NCBI GenBank assembly: GCA_963742405.1
Contig: CAVUMB010000004.1
Location: 310,001-374,000 of the forward strand
Direction of reading: 5' to 3'
Source: JAGVSR01 sp963742405
Lineage (GTDB): Bacteria > Pseudomonadota > Alphaproteobacteria > Rhizobiales > Hyphomicrobiaceae
DNA length: 64,000 bases
The notes under the pieces were generated by a model. The model was not told the DNA's origin, did not search any database, and was given only the letters and a program-made list of their open reading frames with translations. The first letter of the stretch is position 1, and the number at the start of each line of letters is the position of its first letter. This document shows positions 43,639 through 52,883 of the stretch, in pieces. The position numbers were made by a program, and so were the translations under genes.

Positions 43639-44106
43639 TCAGGCATCGTCGTCCTGCACCGGGCCAGGACGGCGCTCAGAGATTCTTGTCCGCGGCCGAT
43701 CGGGCGGCAAAGCGGGAATGGTCAGAACGGGCTCGGCGCGAACAATGCGCGGGGCCCGTTTCATTTCCGGCACGACAATGACAGGCTTCTGCAGGAGCGG
43801 GCGGACGTCGCGAAGAACGCGCGCCTGTCGCCTCCTCCGCGGAAGGGTGCCGACTTTATGAAGCGCGAGCGCCAAGATACCAAAGGCCACCATGATAGGC
43901 ACCGCGGTTGTCGTGTTAGCGACGCCCAAGATGAGAAGAGTTGCGGCGAGGCCCAGAACACCGAGAGCCCGGAAGACCCATGCGCGGTTCGCGGCCTTGC
44001 GCTTGGATCCCGTCAGTCCGCTCGTGGCGATCTTGTTGGACGTTCGGGGCTTTGCAATTGATGGCCACATGAACCGCAGCGCATCGATGTTGTTTTGAAT
44101 TTTCAC
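43639..44106 (-). CDS. Small inner-membrane protein at the end of the polysaccharide operon
   Basis: A 155-residue protein of unknown family. It has a basic N-terminus, two adjacent hydrophobic segments (WVFRALGVLGLAATLLILGV and TTTAVPIMVAFGILALALHK), a basic RRRRQAR patch and a Pro/Arg-rich tail ending in QDDDA. I chose GTG 44106 because it overlaps the stop of the upstream ligase gene as GTGA, a classic translational coupling; ATG 44070 is the alternative. Coupling suggests a role with the ligase/polymerase, but no function is known. Confidence 0.68.
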   Translation of the reverse strand: MKIQNNIDALRFMWPSIAKPRTSNKIATSGLTGSKRKAANRAWVFRALGVLGLAATLLILGVANTTTAVPIMVAFGILALALHKVGTLPRRRRQARVLRDVRPLLQKPVIVVPEMKRAPRIVRAEPVLTIPALPPDRPRTRISERRPGPVQDDDA

Positions 44107-45347
44107 CGCGCCACCTGCGTTGGTGCCGACATCAAACCCCAGATGATGGCCATCAAAGTGTAGAAACTTCGCCAGTGATCGGAATCGATAATCCAGCCTT
44201 CGAACGCGGTTGCGGCGAAGCCTGCGTAGGCGATGATGAACAGTGGGCGCCAGGCAGTCGCGCGCATGGCATGACGGAAGCCGAGTACGAGCGTCAGGCC
44301 GACCATGATCCAATACGCGCCGCCGCCGATCCAACCGGCATTGAGGACGATGCTGAGGAAAACGTTGTGGACTTCTTCGTGATGATAGATCGGTGTGAAT
44401 TGCTGTGCCCCTATGCCGAGCGGATTGGAAAGAACGAGATCAATCGCCTTTTCCTGGCCGCCGAAACGTCCATCGGGACCGACATCGTAGCTTTGCGTCA
44501 GGCTGGCGCGCTGGGATAACAGACTTGAGACGGTATCGAACTGAAGCGCAACGACCACGGCGCCAATGGTGATCAGCGCGCCGATGCAGGACAAAAAGAC
44601 GATGCGCGTGCGCTGTGATTGTCCTGATGCGGTGACGAACGCGAGCCAAACGTAAAGGGCAGCGGCCAGCGCAAGGTTGACCCAGGCGCCGCGCGAGAAG
44701 CTGAGCAGAACGGCCACGGCGAAAAAGCCCGCGCCCGCAAGTGGCAAAAGAGCCTTGGCGGCCGTTCGGGTGATTGCGAGGTGCAGACAGTACAGGAACG
44801 GCGGTACGAGGAAGGGTCCGAAGACGTTCGGGTCCTTGAAGGTTCCCGCGACGCGATCGAATTTCGTGAACAAATCATAGGCGCCGGGAACGGCATGTGT
44901 GTATCCGGCGAGACCGGCCCCCGCGGCGACAAGGGCAGCAAACATCCAGGCCGAGAAGATCAGGTTCGTGTGTGCCGTGGGGCGGCGGGCGACGAAGGCT
45001 GCAATGACAAACGACACGAGATACAAAAACAGCGACACCGTCGTGTGCGTCAGACTGTCGGCGAGGTCGCGTGACACGGTCGCCGCGAGATAGGCACCGG
45101 ATGCGGCGACCAGCCATAGACTGATGTAGGTGAGCAGCAGCGGCGTGATGAGGATCAAGCCGACGGTCGGGAGGAGGATCATCAGCCCGGCGGAGAGTAT
45201 GTCGACGGGCGCAGGTTCGGAAAAGACAACGCCGCTTGCGGCAAACGTCAGCCAAACGGAGGCAAGCGTCATCAGATGAACGATGCTTTTCCGGTCGTCG
45301 GCGGGGGTCGCGTCCAGAACCGGGATGGAATGTGCCGCAAAAGACAT
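44103..45347 (-). CDS. O-antigen ligase/polymerase (Wzy/WaaL) family protein
   Basis: A 414-residue polytopic membrane protein with about ten helices. Family marks are LPTVGLILITPLLLTYISLW, RVAGTFKDPNVFGPFLVPPF, AVLLSFSRGAWVNLALAAAL and a periplasmic loop with NPLGIGAQQFTPIYHHEEVH followed by NVFLSIVLNAGWIGGGAYW. In a polysaccharide locus it most likely polymerises the repeat unit (Wzy) in the periplasm; WaaL-type ligation is the alternative. ATG 45347 is used; the upstream frame lacks membrane character. It is coupled to the downstream small membrane gene. Confidence 0.87.
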   Translation of the reverse strand: MSFAAHSIPVLDATPADDRKSIVHLMTLASVWLTFAASGVVFSEPAPVDILSAGLMILLPTVGLILITPLLLTYISLWLVAASGAYLAATVSRDLADSLTHTTVSLFLYLVSFVIAAFVARRPTAHTNLIFSAWMFAALVAAGAGLAGYTHAVPGAYDLFTKFDRVAGTFKDPNVFGPFLVPPFLYCLHLAITRTAAKALLPLAGAGFFAVAVLLSFSRGAWVNLALAAALYVWLAFVTASGQSQRTRIVFLSCIGALITIGAVVVALQFDTVSSLLSQRASLTQSYDVGPDGRFGGQEKAIDLVLSNPLGIGAQQFTPIYHHEEVHNVFLSIVLNAGWIGGGAYWIMVGLTLVLGFRHAMRATAWRPLFIIAYAGFAATAFEGWIIDSDHWRSFYTLMAIIWGLMSAPTQVAR

Positions 45348-45511
45348 GAAACCTGCGCGCTTTCTATGATCGCGGGTGCATTTGCAAAGGCATTTGCAAA
45401 CGGCGGGCCGGAATGGGCTCGGATGGTCGCGCAAGGAGTTTTCCGCAAACGCTTGCCGGCCGCCAGTCGTGTGACCGGGGCCGGCTTTCAGAACCATTAG
45501 AATTGTGCCGT

Positions 45512-47065
45512 TCAGTAGGCGTTGTCGGACTTCAGAAGCGACAGCGGCGTTTTCAGGAGAATGTATAGATCCAGCAGAATTGACCAGTTCTCGATGTAGT
45601 AGAGATCGCACGCGACGCGCTGTTCGATCTTTTCCACCGTGTCGGTTTCTCCGCGCCAGCCATTGATCTGCGCCCAGCCCGTGATTCCAGGCTTGACCTT
45701 GTGGCGTGCGAAATAGCCATCGACGACCTGGTCATAGAGCCGGTTTGCGGCTTTGGCCGATACCGCGTGAGGACGCGGCCCGACGAGCGACAGATTGCCT
45801 GTGAGCACGTTGAACAATTGAGGCAGTTCGTCCAAGCTCGTCTTGCGGATGAAGCGTCCGACTCGCGTGACGCGCGGGTCTTCCTTTGTGACGAGCCGTG
45901 CTGCCTTGGCGTCGCACATGTCGGCGTACATCGAGCGGAACTTGTAAACCTCGATCAGATCGTTGTTGAAGCCGTAGCGCTTTTGTTTGAAGAGGACCGG
46001 GCCGCCGCTGTCATAGCGGATCGCCAGCGCGACCACGGCCATGATCGGGGCCAGAAGTATGAGTGCGACGGCGGCGAGTGTCTTATCGAAAAGCCATTTT
46101 GAGATTGTGCCCCAATCGGCAATGGGCTTGTCGTAGAGATCAATCATCGCGACCGAGCCGACATGACTGTAGGTTTTCGGCGAGAAGCGAATGGACGTTG
46201 CCCGTGCCGGCAGTTTGATGTCGGCAGGCAGCACCGACAGTTGCTTCACAATCTGTGACAGTCTGTTTTCGGCACAGACGGGTAGAGCTACGATGACGAG
46301 ATCGATGCGACTTTGACGGGCAAGCTCCAGTAGTTCTTGCAGGCCACCCAGGCGCGGATAACCAGCGATGACGCGGGGCGCTCGGCCTTCTTCGTTGCGA
46401 TCGTCGAAGATGCCGGAGATGCGGATGTCGGTACCGGCATCCATTTCCAATTGTTGAATGACGCTTTCCGAAACCGGGCCCGTGCCATAGATGACAGCGC
46501 GGCGATAGAGGCGGCCTTCGCGCGCCCACATGCGGACAACATGCGTGAGCCCGGCACGGGTGGCCACCAACGCCATGCTGCCGGTGACAAACCATAGGGC
46601 CAGGAAGACGCGAGAATATTCCTGCGCTGCTTTCATGAACACGAGGCCTACACCGATCAAAGCGAGGGTCATGGTCCAGCCGAGGACGACGCGCGGGATT
46701 TGGCCAATGAATGAGGAAAAGCGAGCGGGATCATAGAGGCCGAGCGCCTGGAAGACGCCTACCGTGATCAGCATCGCGACGGCAAGGAGAAGAACATAGT
46801 CGGCGTCGCGGGTAATGATCGGCTCGTTGACGTAGAGTACGGCGATGGCGAGGCCGACGATGGCAACAATTGCCGCGTCTGCCAACCTGACAATTCCCGT
46901 GAGAACGTGGCGTGAGACCAGACTGCCTTCTTCAGCGCTCCAACCGGCGGTAAGGCGGGGAAGGCGGTATAGTTCAATGATTGCCGTGGACATGGAGAGC
47001 CTGACACCCGAGCGTTTTGCCAGGAACAAAGCATCGAGCGTGCCATTGGGGGGCTTAATGAGCAT
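45512..47065 (-). CDS. Undecaprenyl-phosphate hexose-1-phosphate transferase (priming sugar transferase)
   Basis: Starts repeat-unit assembly by loading a sugar-1-phosphate on undecaprenyl phosphate. It has N-terminal membrane helices (AAIVAIVGLAIAVLYV onward), a nucleotide-binding-like middle domain (RRAVIYGTGPVSESVIQQLE, IDLVIVALP) and a C-terminal transferase domain. That domain has a membrane helix (LAAVALILLAPIMAVVALAI), GPVLFKQKRYGFNNDLIEVY, FRSMYADM, RKTSLDELPQLFNVLTGNLS, VGPRPHA and VKPGITGWAQINGWRG. Glucose is the usual substrate but is not proven. I give start 47065 (517 residues); 46993 (493 residues) is equally possible because ribosome binding sites are weak. Confidence 0.88.
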   Translation of the reverse strand: MLIKPPNGTLDALFLAKRSGVRLSMSTAIIELYRLPRLTAGWSAEEGSLVSRHVLTGIVRLADAAIVAIVGLAIAVLYVNEPIITRDADYVLLLAVAMLITVGVFQALGLYDPARFSSFIGQIPRVVLGWTMTLALIGVGLVFMKAAQEYSRVFLALWFVTGSMALVATRAGLTHVVRMWAREGRLYRRAVIYGTGPVSESVIQQLEMDAGTDIRISGIFDDRNEEGRAPRVIAGYPRLGGLQELLELARQSRIDLVIVALPVCAENRLSQIVKQLSVLPADIKLPARATSIRFSPKTYSHVGSVAMIDLYDKPIADWGTISKWLFDKTLAAVALILLAPIMAVVALAIRYDSGGPVLFKQKRYGFNNDLIEVYKFRSMYADMCDAKAARLVTKEDPRVTRVGRFIRKTSLDELPQLFNVLTGNLSLVGPRPHAVSAKAANRLYDQVVDGYFARHKVKPGITGWAQINGWRGETDTVEKIEQRVACDLYYIENWSILLDLYILLKTPLSLLKSDNAY

Positions 47066-47102
47066 ATCGGCCAGCCTGCCGATTGGTGAGGTAAAGGAAG
47101 CG

Positions 47103-48221
47103 TTAAGACGCGCGGGCGGCCGTATAGAAGTCGAGAACATCGGCTGCCATTGCCGCCACGGTGAATTTGCTCGCGACATTGATCTTTAATCGCGTGGCGC
47201 GGTCGCGGGCGGCGTGCGGATCTACGAGAACAGTTCGCATTGCGTCGGCGAGCGCGGTGGCGTCTCCGGCCGAGACCAGCGGGGTGTCGGTTCCGGAGAC
47301 GATTTCGGGGATGCCGCCGACGCGGGTTGCAACGAGCGGCAGGCCGGCAGCTGCGCCTTCGAGAACGATGTAGGGGAAGCTTTCCTTCAACGACGGCACG
47401 ACCAGCGTGCGCCCCAGCCGAAAGGCGGCACTGGCCGCCAAGGCACCTGGAAAGCTGACCACCGGATCGAGGCCAAGGTCGTGCGCTTGCGATTTGAATT
47501 GAACTGAATGGGGGCCTGAGCCGACGATGACGGCGGTGACACGTTGTTGAGCGTTGAGTTGCTGCAGGGCTCGCAGAAGGACACTAACTCCCTTCAAATC
47601 GCGCAATTCGCCGATGAAGATGAAGTCGGCAGCGTCGTGTGCCGGCGCGTGGGGGGCGAAGTCGGCCGGTTGGAGGCCATTCGGGACGACACGCTGCGGC
47701 GTAGCGAGATGGCCGATGCCCTCTGCAAACGCGCGCTGGGCATATTCGCTTTCAAAGACGATGCCATCCGTCAGGCCGGCGAAAATCTTTTCCAGACCGA
47801 GATAGATGCGGCCTTCGAGGGAGCCGGGCGAGAAGTTCAATGTACCGCCGTGCGGTGTGTAGAAGATGCGGCACGCTGAGATTTGTCGACCGGCGAGACG
47901 CGCGAAGGCGCCACCCTTGGCACCATGTCCGTGCAGCACATCCAGTCGGAGTGGGCCGACGTGAGCGGCCACGGCACGGGCGGCAAGGAGATCGCCTATG
48001 CCCGGCTTGCGGCTCATGGGCAGACGCTTCAAGCCAAGGGCCAGCTGCGGGGCAATGGCTGCGAAGCGGTCATCGGTGAGGGCATCGGCGGCGGTAGCGT
48101 CGGCCAGAATGCCGACGTCGTGGCCGAGCGCTGATTGTTCGGCTGCCAGATCGAGGACGTGGCGGAACAGCCCGCCAACCGGCGCGCGCATGCAATGCAC
48201 AATACGAAGGCGCTGGGTCAC
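47103..48221 (-). CDS. Glycosyltransferase family 4
   Basis: A 372-residue GT-B retaining glycosyltransferase. The N-terminal domain begins RIVHCMRAPVGGLFRHVLDL. The donor domain has FIFIGELRDLKGVSVLLRAL and the E-x7-E motif in KESFPYIVLEGAAAGLPLVA, then TRVGGIPEIVS. It should add a sugar to the lipid-linked acceptor made by the priming transferase, on the cytoplasmic face. The start is GTG 48221. It is 26 bases downstream of the export lipoprotein gene. It is the only glycosyltransferase other than the priming enzyme in the locus. Confidence 0.9.
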   Translation of the reverse strand: MTQRLRIVHCMRAPVGGLFRHVLDLAAEQSALGHDVGILADATAADALTDDRFAAIAPQLALGLKRLPMSRKPGIGDLLAARAVAAHVGPLRLDVLHGHGAKGGAFARLAGRQISACRIFYTPHGGTLNFSPGSLEGRIYLGLEKIFAGLTDGIVFESEYAQRAFAEGIGHLATPQRVVPNGLQPADFAPHAPAHDAADFIFIGELRDLKGVSVLLRALQQLNAQQRVTAVIVGSGPHSVQFKSQAHDLGLDPVVSFPGALAASAAFRLGRTLVVPSLKESFPYIVLEGAAAGLPLVATRVGGIPEIVSGTDTPLVSAGDATALADAMRTVLVDPHAARDRATRLKINVASKFTVAAMAADVLDFYTAARAS

Positions 48222-48247
48222 CTGGGCTCTGTCGGTTCGATGCGGGC

Positions 48248-48940
48248 CTAGAAGAACCGCTCGTATACGAAAACGGTATCGCCAGGCTTAATGACATAGT
48301 CGGCGGGGGCGATAATCTGTTCGACGAAGCCGTTGGTCCGGCGCGAGATGCGGAACCGGCGGGCGGAGCCACGTTCGGACAATCCACCCGCGATGGCGAC
48401 CGCTGTCTCGACGGTCATGCCCGATACGTAGGGGTACTGACCGGACGTTTTGACCTCGCCGTGAATGAAGAATGGACGGTTCTGTTGAATATCGACGGTA
48501 ACCTGCGGGTCGCGGACAAATTGCGAGCCAAGCCGACTGGTGATGGCTGCTTCCAGGTCGCGGGTGGTGAGGCCGCGGGCTTGGACAGTTCCGATCAATG
48601 GGACGGTGATGGCCCCTTCGTGGTCGACGGTGTAGCCACGCGACAAATTCGGCTGGCCATAGACGAAGACGCGCAGCCGGTCGCCTGTGTCGAGTAGATA
48701 GGGGCCGTCGGCATCGGCCACAGCCTGCGGACCCCCGCTGAATTCAGCGGGAACAACCGGCGGTTCGCCATAGGCGATGGTTTCGGCACTCGCGACATCG
48801 GATGGGGAATTGCCCGGAACGGCGAGGCTCAGGTCGGGCATCGGCACTGTAAAATCAGATGAGCTTGCGCATCCCGACACCAGTAATGCAGCCAAAAAGC
48901 ACAATAGACCGGGCTTTAGCTTTCTCTGGCGGGCGACCAT
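48248..48940 (-). CDS. Polysaccharide export lipoprotein (Wza/OPX family, short form)
   Basis: A 230-residue outer-membrane polysaccharide export protein. The lipobox is LLVSGCASS (Cys about residue 24). The Poly_export domain has LDTGDRLRVFVYGQPNLSRG, GAITVPLIGTVQARGLTTRD and PQVTVDIQQNRPFFIHGEVK. One SLBB domain follows (SGQYPYVSGMTVETAVAIAG). It lacks the extra SLBB domain and the C-terminal amphipathic helix that forms the pore in E. coli Wza (379 residues). ATG 48940. It is first in the leftward operon, divergent from the Wzc-like gene; the 179 bases between must hold both promoters. Confidence 0.9.
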   Translation of the reverse strand: MVARQRKLKPGLLCFLAALLVSGCASSSDFTVPMPDLSLAVPGNSPSDVASAETIAYGEPPVVPAEFSGGPQAVADADGPYLLDTGDRLRVFVYGQPNLSRGYTVDHEGAITVPLIGTVQARGLTTRDLEAAITSRLGSQFVRDPQVTVDIQQNRPFFIHGEVKTSGQYPYVSGMTVETAVAIAGGLSERGSARRFRISRRTNGFVEQIIAPADYVIKPGDTVFVYERFF

Positions 48941-49119
48941 GGCACACGAGTCCGTTCACAAACTTCTAGGGGCTGGTGTACGCGGGCGAGGTTAATAAAC
49001 GCTCACCGCTCGTCTTTTTGCGGCACAGTTAAGAGTTTGCTTACCGGCGTCCGGCTTTACTCCGATCCATACTGCTCGTGCGCAGCTGGCGCCGTGATCC
49101 ACCTATGCGGTCTGATGCC

Positions 49120-51320
49120 ATGTCCCAAGTCTCGCCCGACAACATCGACCTCAATGCGGTTCTTGCTGCGATCAAGGTGCGGGTGCCGCGTCTCGTCGTG
49201 CTCTCGGTCGCCGCCGGTGTCATGACGTATCTCGGTTTGGGGCTCGTTGCTCCGCGGTATCAGTCGGAAGCCGAGCTGGTCGTGTCAGCCAGAGGGCTCG
49301 TCGATCCATTCCAATCGCCGCGTAAAGACGGCGGCGGCGCTGAGTCGTTCAGCGTCCGAATGGACAAGGAAGCAGTGAACACCCACGTACGCGCTCTGCG
49401 CTCACCGGAATTGGGAGCTGAGATCGCGGCCCAACTCAAGTTGGCGGAGCGGCCGGAATTCAATTCGGCGCTGGGGCCTGTCGATAGTCTCGGCCGAATC
49501 CTTCTGCTTGCCGGCATCGGGGCGCCGCGCCCAGGGGAGAGCGAACAGGATCGCGTGCTCAATCGCTTCTATGAGCGGCTTGAAATCTATTCGCCAAAAG
49601 AGAGCCGGGCCATCGCCATCCGGTTCACCGCGACCGATCCGGATCTAGCAGCCGATGTTCCCAACGCACTGGCTGAAGCCTACCGCCGGTCTCTGGCGGA
49701 ACAATCCATCGTCGAGACTGACGAGGTGCAGCAGGCGCTTGGACCAAAAATCGACAAGTTGAAACTTGAAGTCGGCGAGACCGATGCCGCCGTGGAAAAA
49801 TTTCGCGGTGAAGCTGACATCTTCAAGGGCGGTCAGCAATCGACAGGGCTCAACGAACAGCAATTGGCGGAGCTGACGGCGGAGCTGTCGCGGGCGCAGG
49901 CGATGAAAAGCGAAGTGGAATCGCGGTTCATTGCGGCGCGTGAGATGATGAAGTCCGGCAGCGGCGACGCCATTCCCGAGGTGCAGCGCTCGCCATTGAT
50001 GCAGGCTGTGGTGCAGCAACGGGTGCGGCTCGAACGGCAGATTTCAGAGTTGTCGGTTTCGCTTCTGCCCGGTCATCCGCGCATGCAGCAACTCAACGCC
50101 GATCTTGCCGGCTTGAAGAAGCAGATCGCCGGCGAAGTGACAAAGGTCGTGGATAGCCTGGATAAAGAAGCCAAGGCTGCGGCGCTCCGTGTCGAGGCTG
50201 TGCAAGAGGACGTCGCAAGCGTGAAAACGCGCGTAGTCGACACGGGCCCCGACGAAGTTAAATTGCGCCAACTGCAGACGGAGGCGCAGTCGAAGCGGCA
50301 GGAACTCGAGCGCTTGCAGGCCCAGTTCGAGGCCAATCGCGCCAAGGCCGACAGTCGCGCGGTGCCGATCGAAGCCCGGATCGTAAGCCGGGCCCGCGCC
50401 GCCAGTGTTCCGGAGTTTCCCCGCAAGGGCCCTTTCGCCGGGCTCGCCGCCTTCGCAACGCTCCTGCTTGGTTTGGCCATCACAATCACGCGCGCACTGC
50501 TCGCCGGTGCGCGCAGCACTGCTGCGCCGCGCGTTGGCCAATCCGGAGTTGCACGGCCGCGGGTCGAACCGAGCCCATTTTGTCGCCTGTCCATGGCGCT
50601 GTGCAGCCAGTCGTCGAGTTGGGCGGCGAGCAACATACAGTTCCCAATGAGCCGATGCCGATTGCCGATGCCGACGTTGCCCGGGTGGGTACCATTGGCT
50701 CACTGGCGCGGAGGCTTTCGTCGCGTTGCGACGGCGGCGGCTATCGCACGCTCATTGCTGGCGAGACGGACATGATGGGCATCGGCAGTCATGCCATCGA
50801 GCTGGCGAAAGCTGTGGCCGAGATTGGCCAGAGTGTCATTCTCATCGATTGGGCGCCGGAGGGCGATGGCATCGCGCACGCGCTGACAATGCCGCAGGGG
50901 CCCGGCATATTCGAATTGCTTTCGGGCGGCGCAAACTTCGAGCAGGTTGTGCGCCGTGTTCCCGGCAGCGATGCACAGATCATTGGCTCCGGCGCATTCG
51001 ATGGCGACATGTCGGCGGTGCTCGACCCTGACCGCTTGAACCTGGTGCTCGATGCACTTGACGAGGCCTACGATCAGGTGCTCGTGGCGGGGCGATATGA
51101 ATCCGCGCGCGCCTTCTTCGAGGCGATCGAGGGCCGTGTCGACTGCGGCGTTCTGGTGGCGGACCCGGGACGGATCGGTTCGGTACTCCGCGATCCTCCG
51201 GGAAGCTACCTCGGTTTTGAAGTGGCCGAAATCGATCTCGTTCGGTACGACCGGCAAGTCGCGGCCGCAGGTCAGCGCATCATGCGGTCGGGGCGCAACG
51301 CCGCCGCCGTTGTCGGCTAA
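49120..51320 (+). CDS. Wzz/Wzc-like polysaccharide co-polymerase with degenerate kinase domain (one apparent frameshift)
   Basis: A chain-length and export regulator of the GumC/ExoP type. The N-terminal Wzz domain has membrane helix RLVVLSVAAGVMTYLGLGLV, a long periplasmic coiled coil (about residues 180-430) and a second helix (GLAAFATLLLGLAITITRAL). The C-terminal domain resembles bacterial tyrosine kinases (YRTLIAGETDMMGIGSHAIE, SVILIDWAPEGDGIA, DPDRLNLVLDALDEAYDQVL) but has no Walker A lysine. The two parts lie in different frames joined near 50560-50580. A base seems missing; separate overlapping genes are the alternative. ATG 49120 is preferred to GTG 49078. It is divergent from the Wza-like gene and precedes a NodB deacetylase. 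Confidence 0.82.
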
Positions 51321-51470
51321 TGGCACAATCATTAGCGCGGTCTTAACGCCACGCCCGTTGCCTGCTTCGGGGATGAAGAACCATTTCCCGCTAGCACGAA
51401 ACTTGCTCCGACGGTGCCGTTAGAGCCTCGTTGCGGGCGCTTGGATCAGGATGATACGGACCCCATCAGG

Positions 51471-52538
51471 ATGAGCCGCAAGTCGACATCCCTGATTAAA
51501 GCCGCGCTATCGGCGATGCATTACTCGCGCGCCGACAGCATACTGGCGCCGTTAACCGGCGGGGCCGGCGTCATCTTCACGCTGCATCACGTACGCCCCG
51601 AACCGCCGCGCCTGTTCGAGCCAAACCGTATCTTGAAGATCACGCCCGATTTTCTCGACGCGGTGCTTACTGAAGTCGTTCGGGCCGGCTTCGACGTCAT
51701 TGCGCTCGATGACGTGCCGAAGCGATTGGCGGGTGTATCGCAATCGCCGCCTTTCGCATGTTTCACATTCGACGATGGATATCGGGACAATCGTGATTTT
51801 GCCCTGCCTGTCTTCGAAAAGCACGGGCTGCCGTTTACATTGTTCGTTCCTGGCGATTTTCCGTCCGGCAAGGCGGACCTGTGGTGGCTGGTCCTGGAAG
51901 ACACGATTAGGGTCGCGAATGAAATCGAGATTTCGCTACACGGGTTGCCGCGTGCATTCCGGACCCTCTCGCTTGCTGAAAAGATGCATGCCTTTCACCA
52001 GATCTATTGGGGCCTGCGCCGGATCGGCGAAGACGACGCACGAATGATCGTTGCCGGACTTGCATCCGTGCACGGCATCGATGGCCGCGCTCTTGCCGAT
52101 GCTCTGTTGATGACGTGGGATGAAATTCGCGCGATGTCGCACCATCCGCTGGTTTCTTTTGGCGCACACACCAACGGTCACTATGCGTTGGCGAAACTCC
52201 CGGAGGCACGTGCGCGCGCCGAAATCGCCGATAGCATCGCCACGCTCAGCCGTGAACTGGGCCGGCCTTGCCGGAGCTTCAGCTTCCCGTACGGGGATGT
52301 CTCTGCCGCGGGCGAGCGTGAGTTTCGAATGGCGGCGGACGCGGGGGCCTCGGTGGCGGTCACGACGCGAAAGGGTCTCGTTCACGCACGGCACAAAGAT
52401 CGATTAACAGCGCTGCCGCGGGTGTCGCTCAACGGCGATTACCAGGACATGCGGTTCGTGAAGGTGTTCATGTCGGGCGCGCCGTTTGCGTTGCGCGATG
52501 CGGTGAAACGTCTGACAGGTGCACCAGCGGCGGTTTGA
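51471..52538 (+). CDS. Polysaccharide deacetylase (NodB domain)
   Basis: A CE4 deacetylase of 355 residues that removes acetyl groups from amino sugars. Motif 1 is FTFDDGYRDN with the catalytic and metal Asp pair at 101-102. Motif 2 is HTNGH with metal ligands His233 and His237. Motif 3 is RSFSFPYGD. The first part (GAGVIFTLHHVRPEPPRLFE) is common in exopolysaccharide-locus deacetylases. There is no clear signal peptide. ATG 51471 is supported by atcagg upstream; the frame continues to 51414. It probably modifies the polymer or an intermediate made by this locus. Confidence 0.9.
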   Translation: MSRKSTSLIKAALSAMHYSRADSILAPLTGGAGVIFTLHHVRPEPPRLFEPNRILKITPDFLDAVLTEVVRAGFDVIALDDVPKRLAGVSQSPPFACFTFDDGYRDNRDFALPVFEKHGLPFTLFVPGDFPSGKADLWWLVLEDTIRVANEIEISLHGLPRAFRTLSLAEKMHAFHQIYWGLRRIGEDDARMIVAGLASVHGIDGRALADALLMTWDEIRAMSHHPLVSFGAHTNGHYALAKLPEARARAEIADSIATLSRELGRPCRSFSFPYGDVSAAGEREFRMAADAGASVAVTTRKGLVHARHKDRLTALPRVSLNGDYQDMRFVKVFMSGAPFALRDAVKRLTGAPAAV

Positions 52539-52549
52539 CGGTTGCGGGC

Positions 52550-52753
52550 CTATGCCTTTTGCATCCACTTAATGATCAGACCCGCAGGCAGGACCCACAG
52601 CAATCCAGCCGTGACGTAGTAGATCAACTCAATGGTCTTGTTGGCCTCGTTGACCTGAAGGATGACTGCGGCAGCCATTGCCAGCAAACAGTACACCGCA
52701 ATCACAACGAGCAGGATTATGGTGCCGACGAGCTTGCGGATGCGGGGGGTCAT
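52550..52753 (-). CDS. DUF2842 small membrane protein
   Basis: A 67-residue protein with two membrane helices (LVGTIILLVVIAVYCLLAMA and LIYYVTAGLLWVLPAGLIIK), matching DUF2842, an alphaproteobacterial family of unknown function. It is frequently found beside ctaA, as here, where it is divergent from it (130 bases between starts). A link to cytochrome oxidase assembly is a guess from context. Its 3' end faces the deacetylase gene 11 bases away. Confidence 0.88.
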   Translation of the reverse strand: MTPRIRKLVGTIILLVVIAVYCLLAMAAAVILQVNEANKTIELIYYVTAGLLWVLPAGLIIKWMQKA

Positions 52754-52883
52754 GCGCTGTTCTCAAAAATTGCTTGCGGTCATTGGCGTCTGACGTGCCG
52801 GCGAGATCAGATTGCCCGGCGGTGGGTGAAGCGGCTATCAGAAGCGGAAGCGAAGTCAAGACACGGGGCAGGCCGGAGCAATC

